From Ensifer sesbaniae (lineage in GTDB: Bacteria; Pseudomonadota; Alphaproteobacteria; Rhizobiales; Rhizobiaceae): a stretch of DNA of 64,000 bases. The notes beneath the pieces were generated by a model. That model was given only the letters and a program-made list of their open reading frames with translations, was not told where the DNA came from and did no database searches. Position 1 is the stretch's first letter. Each line of letters starts with the position of its first letter. Shown here in pieces: positions 61,171 through 64,000 of this stretch. The DNA lies in contig NZ_JABEKU010000002.1 in the NCBI RefSeq assembly GCF_013283665.1, positions 1,424,863-1,488,862 of the forward strand, read 5' to 3'. The translations under genes and the position numbers were made by a program.

Positions 61171-62361
61171 ATGCGCATCGAACGAAACAGCTACTTCAAC
61201 GCGGTCGAAATGGTTGGCAATCGCCCCAGTCGCGAACGTCACCAGCAAGCCCTGGAACGCTGCGTTGCCAAATTGCGCCAGACCATGCCGACCATCGGTC
61301 TGCGCAATCCAAAAATCGGCCTGCCGGACCAGACGTGGAGCTATTGCGGACCTTATGACTGGGTCGTGAGCTTCCACGCCGGCCAGCTCTGGCTGGCGCT
61401 AGAGCTCACCGGCGAATCCTGCTTCTTGAACGCCGCCCGTGCCCGACGCGCCGTGTTCCGCGACATCTTGCGCCATCGCGACGCCCAAGACCACGATCTT
61501 GGCTTCCAGTTTTCGCTGAGCTGCGTCGCGGAGTGGCTGCTGACCGCCGACCTGGAGGCCCGCGAGCTCGCTCTTGAGGCCGCTTCCCGGCTGCTTGAGC
61601 GCTACCGGCCGGACGCGCAGTACATCCAGGCCTGGAATGCCCGCTCGATTCATGGCGGCATTCGCTCCGAATTCGCCAATGGACGCGTCATCGTCGATAC
61701 AATGCAAAACCTCGCGCTGCTGCATTGGGCGCATCGCGAGACGGGTCGCGGCGATTTTGCCGAGGCCGCCAATGGCCACGCCACGACGACGCTGAAACAC
61801 CTTGTTCGTGCTGACGATACGAGCTTCCACACGTTTCTGTTCGACCCGGCCAGCGGCAAGCCGCTGCGCGGAGAAACTCATCAGGGCTATGCGGACGATT
61901 CCTGCTGGTCGCGGGGCCAGGCCTGGCTGATCCATGGCTACGCGCAATGTGCTGCGACGACCGGCAACCTAGCCTTCCTCGACGCGGCCAGGCGCTTGGC
62001 GGCAAAGGCGGAAGCGCTCATGGCTGATGACGACGTTCCTGTCTGGGACTATTCCGTCCCCAACGCCAAGACCGCGCCGCGCGACAGCTCGGCCGGCGCA
62101 ATCATGGCCGCCGGGGTCTTCATTCTCGCAGGTCTCTGCGAACCGGAGGAGGCGTCACGCTGGCACGGCTTCGGCGATCGCCTGATCGGCGGCCTGCTCG
62201 ACAGTTGCGACCTGACGGGCGATCCCAAGGCCGAGGGCTTGCTCGCCCATGGGGCCGCCCATGCCAGCGCCGGCTACTCCGACGCCATGCTGCCTTACGG
62301 CGACTACTATTTCATGGAGGCATTGATGCGCTCGCTTGGGCATACGCGCTTCTTCTGGTAG
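61171..62361 (+). CDS. GH88 unsaturated glucuronyl hydrolase
   Basis: 396 aa from the ATG with GTGAGG six bases before; the longer frame upstream runs through the promoter region. (alpha/alpha)6 barrel with the two catalytic-type aspartates of the family, Asp 109 in QDHDLGFQFSLS and Asp 176 in IVDTMQNLALLHW, and QGYADDSCWSRGQAWLIHGY near 285. No signal peptide. It hydrates the unsaturated uronic acid at the non-reducing end of lyase-generated oligosaccharides, releasing 5-keto-4-deoxyuronate for KduI. Family GH88 is preferred over GH105 because of the VDTMQN and DHDLGF motifs. Confidence 0.86.
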   Translation: MRIERNSYFNAVEMVGNRPSRERHQQALERCVAKLRQTMPTIGLRNPKIGLPDQTWSYCGPYDWVVSFHAGQLWLALELTGESCFLNAARARRAVFRDILRHRDAQDHDLGFQFSLSCVAEWLLTADLEARELALEAASRLLERYRPDAQYIQAWNARSIHGGIRSEFANGRVIVDTMQNLALLHWAHRETGRGDFAEAANGHATTTLKHLVRADDTSFHTFLFDPASGKPLRGETHQGYADDSCWSRGQAWLIHGYAQCAATTGNLAFLDAARRLAAKAEALMADDDVPVWDYSVPNAKTAPRDSSAGAIMAAGVFILAGLCEPEEASRWHGFGDRLIGGLLDSCDLTGDPKAEGLLAHGAAHASAGYSDAMLPYGDYYFMEALMRSLGHTRFFW

Positions 62362-62428
62362 TGGACGATCATGACCATGCAGCCGCGATCACTCTCGCCC
62401 ACTTCGGCACGATAGGACACTCGTCGAT

Positions 62429-63493
62429 ATGGATGACGAATCGAATGCCCCGACCCTCAAGGACATCGCCGACGCCGCCGGCGTTTCGGTCGCATCCGTA
62501 TCGAAGGTGCTCAACAATCGCGGCGGCGTCGGTGACGAAAGCCGGCGCAAGATTCTCGACCATGCGGAGCGGCTGGGCTATCAGGTCCGCGCCGCCCGCT
62601 CCCTGATCCGCGCCGGTGTCGAAAGCACGGTGTTGGTGATGCCGGCGCAGTTTTATGCGAGTTCAGCTTTCTATGAAGACGTCATCCAAGGCGTCCTTTC
62701 GGAGGCAGGCACAAATTCGCTGCGGATTGACGTCAGGCTCGTTTCTCTCGACGCAGAGATCGCAATTGGCGAGATTGCCGACATCCTGCGTGACCTCCGC
62801 CCGGGCGCCCTGATCATGCTTGGCATGGATCATCCGGTCATGATCGACAGGATCGTCGAAAGCGGTATTCCCGCCGTCATCATCAACGGCATGGACCGGA
62901 CGATGCGGCTCTCTTGCGTGCTGCCCGACAACTGGTCTGCCGGCTGGCTCGCCGCACAAAGGCTGCTATCGGCCGGCCACCGCGAGATCGTGCACGTGAC
63001 GATCCCGCATCGGCTGTCGCTGCGCCGCCGCCTCGAAGGTTTCCGCGTCGCGCTGGAAGAAGCCGGCATCGCCTTCGACGAAGATAAGCACCTCTTCGAT
63101 CTCGGCCGCCTTGGCCTGCAGGAGCCCGACACGACCCCGGCCGTACGGCAAGCGCTGCAGCAGGGACGCTTCAGCGACACGACCGCTTTCTTCTGCAGCA
63201 CGGACCTGATCGCGATCAACGTCATGCAGGCGCTCGAGGCAAGCAGCCATTCGGTTCCGGGAGACTTCTCGATTATTGGTGTCGATGACATCGCGATCGC
63301 CCGGCACAGCCGCCCCCCGCTGACAACAATGCGAATTGACCGTGCCGAGCTTGGTCGGGCCGGCATCCAGCTCCTACTGGAGCGGATCAACGATCCCGAA
63401 ATCAACGTACGCCGGGTCAATCTGGGTGTTCGCCTGGTGGAACGCGCTACACTCGCTGGACCAAGGAACAGCCTTCACGCGAAAAGAGCGTGA
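62429..63493 (+). CDS. LacI-family transcriptional regulator
   Basis: 354 aa. The N-terminal helix-turn-helix reads TLKDIADAAGVSVASVSKVL (residues 9-28), the hinge follows, and the periplasmic-binding-protein-like ligand domain ends near 335. It begins 67 bp after the GH88 gene and probably represses both the GH88 gene and the divergent transporter/kdu operon, with a uronide-derived inducer. The operator candidates at 61107-61154 fit this. Confidence 0.88.
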   Translation: MDDESNAPTLKDIADAAGVSVASVSKVLNNRGGVGDESRRKILDHAERLGYQVRAARSLIRAGVESTVLVMPAQFYASSAFYEDVIQGVLSEAGTNSLRIDVRLVSLDAEIAIGEIADILRDLRPGALIMLGMDHPVMIDRIVESGIPAVIINGMDRTMRLSCVLPDNWSAGWLAAQRLLSAGHREIVHVTIPHRLSLRRRLEGFRVALEEAGIAFDEDKHLFDLGRLGLQEPDTTPAVRQALQQGRFSDTTAFFCSTDLIAINVMQALEASSHSVPGDFSIIGVDDIAIARHSRPPLTTMRIDRAELGRAGIQLLLERINDPEINVRRVNLGVRLVERATLAGPRNSLHAKRA

Positions 63494-64000
63494 GTCGCAC
63501 CAGGGATCGAGAGCAGCGGCCTTGCAGTCCGCTTCGATGAAGGCGAGCGTAACCCGCTCCCACCGCGGGCGCGTGACCGGTTAAAAAAGGCCACCGCAAG
63601 TTCAGCAAGACCGGCTCCGGCCTGTATGAAATCATACGCAAGGGAGAGTCAGGCGAGCCTTTCAGTCGGCGCGTTCCTAGCTTCGACACAGTTCCGGTCG
63701 ATACATTATGCGATCATTTTGGCCCAGAAGGTGAACAACCTAGCAACACGCCGTGCAGCGGCGCCGTAAATCACCGCCGCGCGAGTAGCATTGGGATTCG
63801 AGTTCGGCCTCGTGGGAGATCTAATGCCTTTGGGTGACTTTTCGCGGGTCGTCCACGCGTTCTACTATCTAGGCGGGAGATGTGGAGAGGGGCATGCACT
63901 ATCGGCAAAGGTCGGTGTTGTTCGCAGCACCACCTCCCTTCAGCGATTATATCATTCGGCATGAAACGGGGGGGTTCACCCCTCGAAACCGAAGGGGGCA
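63494..64000. other. No gene recognised up to the window end
   Basis: Short open frames only. A 15-base string (ATACATTATGCGATC) near 63702-63717 recurs at 893-907. The last 40 bases contain G and C runs. It may be degraded mobile DNA. Confidence 0.3.

Noticed and set aside
1-64000. CRISPR arrays, tRNA or rRNA genes, plasmid replication genes
   Set aside because: Scanned for by eye; no regularly spaced repeats, cloverleaf-like or rRNA-like sequence and no RepABC-type protein were found.

Overview
The window looks like an accessory replicon (megaplasmid or chromid) or a genomic island of an alphaproteobacterium of the Rhizobiaceae, most likely Sinorhizobium/Ensifer or a close relative. The basis is a GC-rich sequence with rhizobial-type genes: a FrcBCA-like sugar transporter, an AdhA-type alcohol dehydrogenase, phosphoketolase, NdvB-like GH94/glycoamylase proteins, DUF1254/DUF2092 envelope proteins and rhizobial insertion-sequence families. 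No rRNA, tRNA, CRISPR array or replication gene was recognised.

Layout. (1) 1-1700: wreckage of an IS66-like transposase, and an IS66 TnpB scrap joined to the C-terminal half of an outer-membrane barrel. (2) 1793-11836: a complete catabolic locus for a pentose-type sugar. It holds a FrcBCA-like ABC importer, mutarotase, SDR dehydrogenase, SMP-30 lactonase, enolase-superfamily sugar-acid dehydratase, FAH-family 2-keto-3-deoxy-pentonate dehydratase and 2-oxoglutarate semialdehyde dehydrogenase. Together these spell a non-phosphorylating route to 2-oxoglutarate, controlled by a FadR-type GntR regulator with a visible palindromic operator. (3) 11.9-17.7 kb: decayed genes (LysR, restriction-modification methylase, tautomerase, DUF2950) mixed with IS630 and IS110 elements, an HU-like protein and small hypotheticals. 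(4) 17.8-31.4 kb: a co-directional run of CBS-BON protein, alcohol dehydrogenase, phosphoketolase, a GH94 phosphorylase-like protein and a glycoamylase-like protein (the two C-terminal parts of NdvB as separate genes, in reversed order), a Tat-signal-bearing EutB-EutC fusion, and an ABC transporter of the BacA/YddA/ABCD4 type whose ATPase motifs are degenerate. (5) 31.4-34.1 kb: pseudogenes (SRAP, GNAT, IS6) and one GNAT gene. (6) 34.3-46.9 kb: envelope genes (DUF2092, two DUF1254/DUF1214 proteins, MscS channel, lipoprotein hydrolase, outer-membrane barrel, Cys-rich protein, OmpA) around an AraC-type regulator. A roughly 20-bp motif recurs four times upstream of genes here and is a candidate AraC operator. 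An intact IS630 sits inside the barrel gene. (7) 46.9-53.2 kb: a graveyard with a miniature ISL3 in pcm, an IS110 remnant, a large AI-2E/PerM-type membrane protein and a 403-bp miniature element with Tn7/Mu-like repeated end sites. (8) 53.2-63.5 kb: an unsaturated-uronide locus (kduD, kduI, DUF2264 protein, MalEFGK-type ABC importer, GH88 unsaturated glucuronyl hydrolase, LacI regulator).

The best candidates for something undescribed are the predicted exported EutBC fusion beside an ATPase-dead cobalamin-transporter-like ABC protein (27.2-31.4 kb), and the AraC-centred envelope regulon with its repeated motif (34-43 kb). All functional statements rest on reading the sequence; no database search was run.
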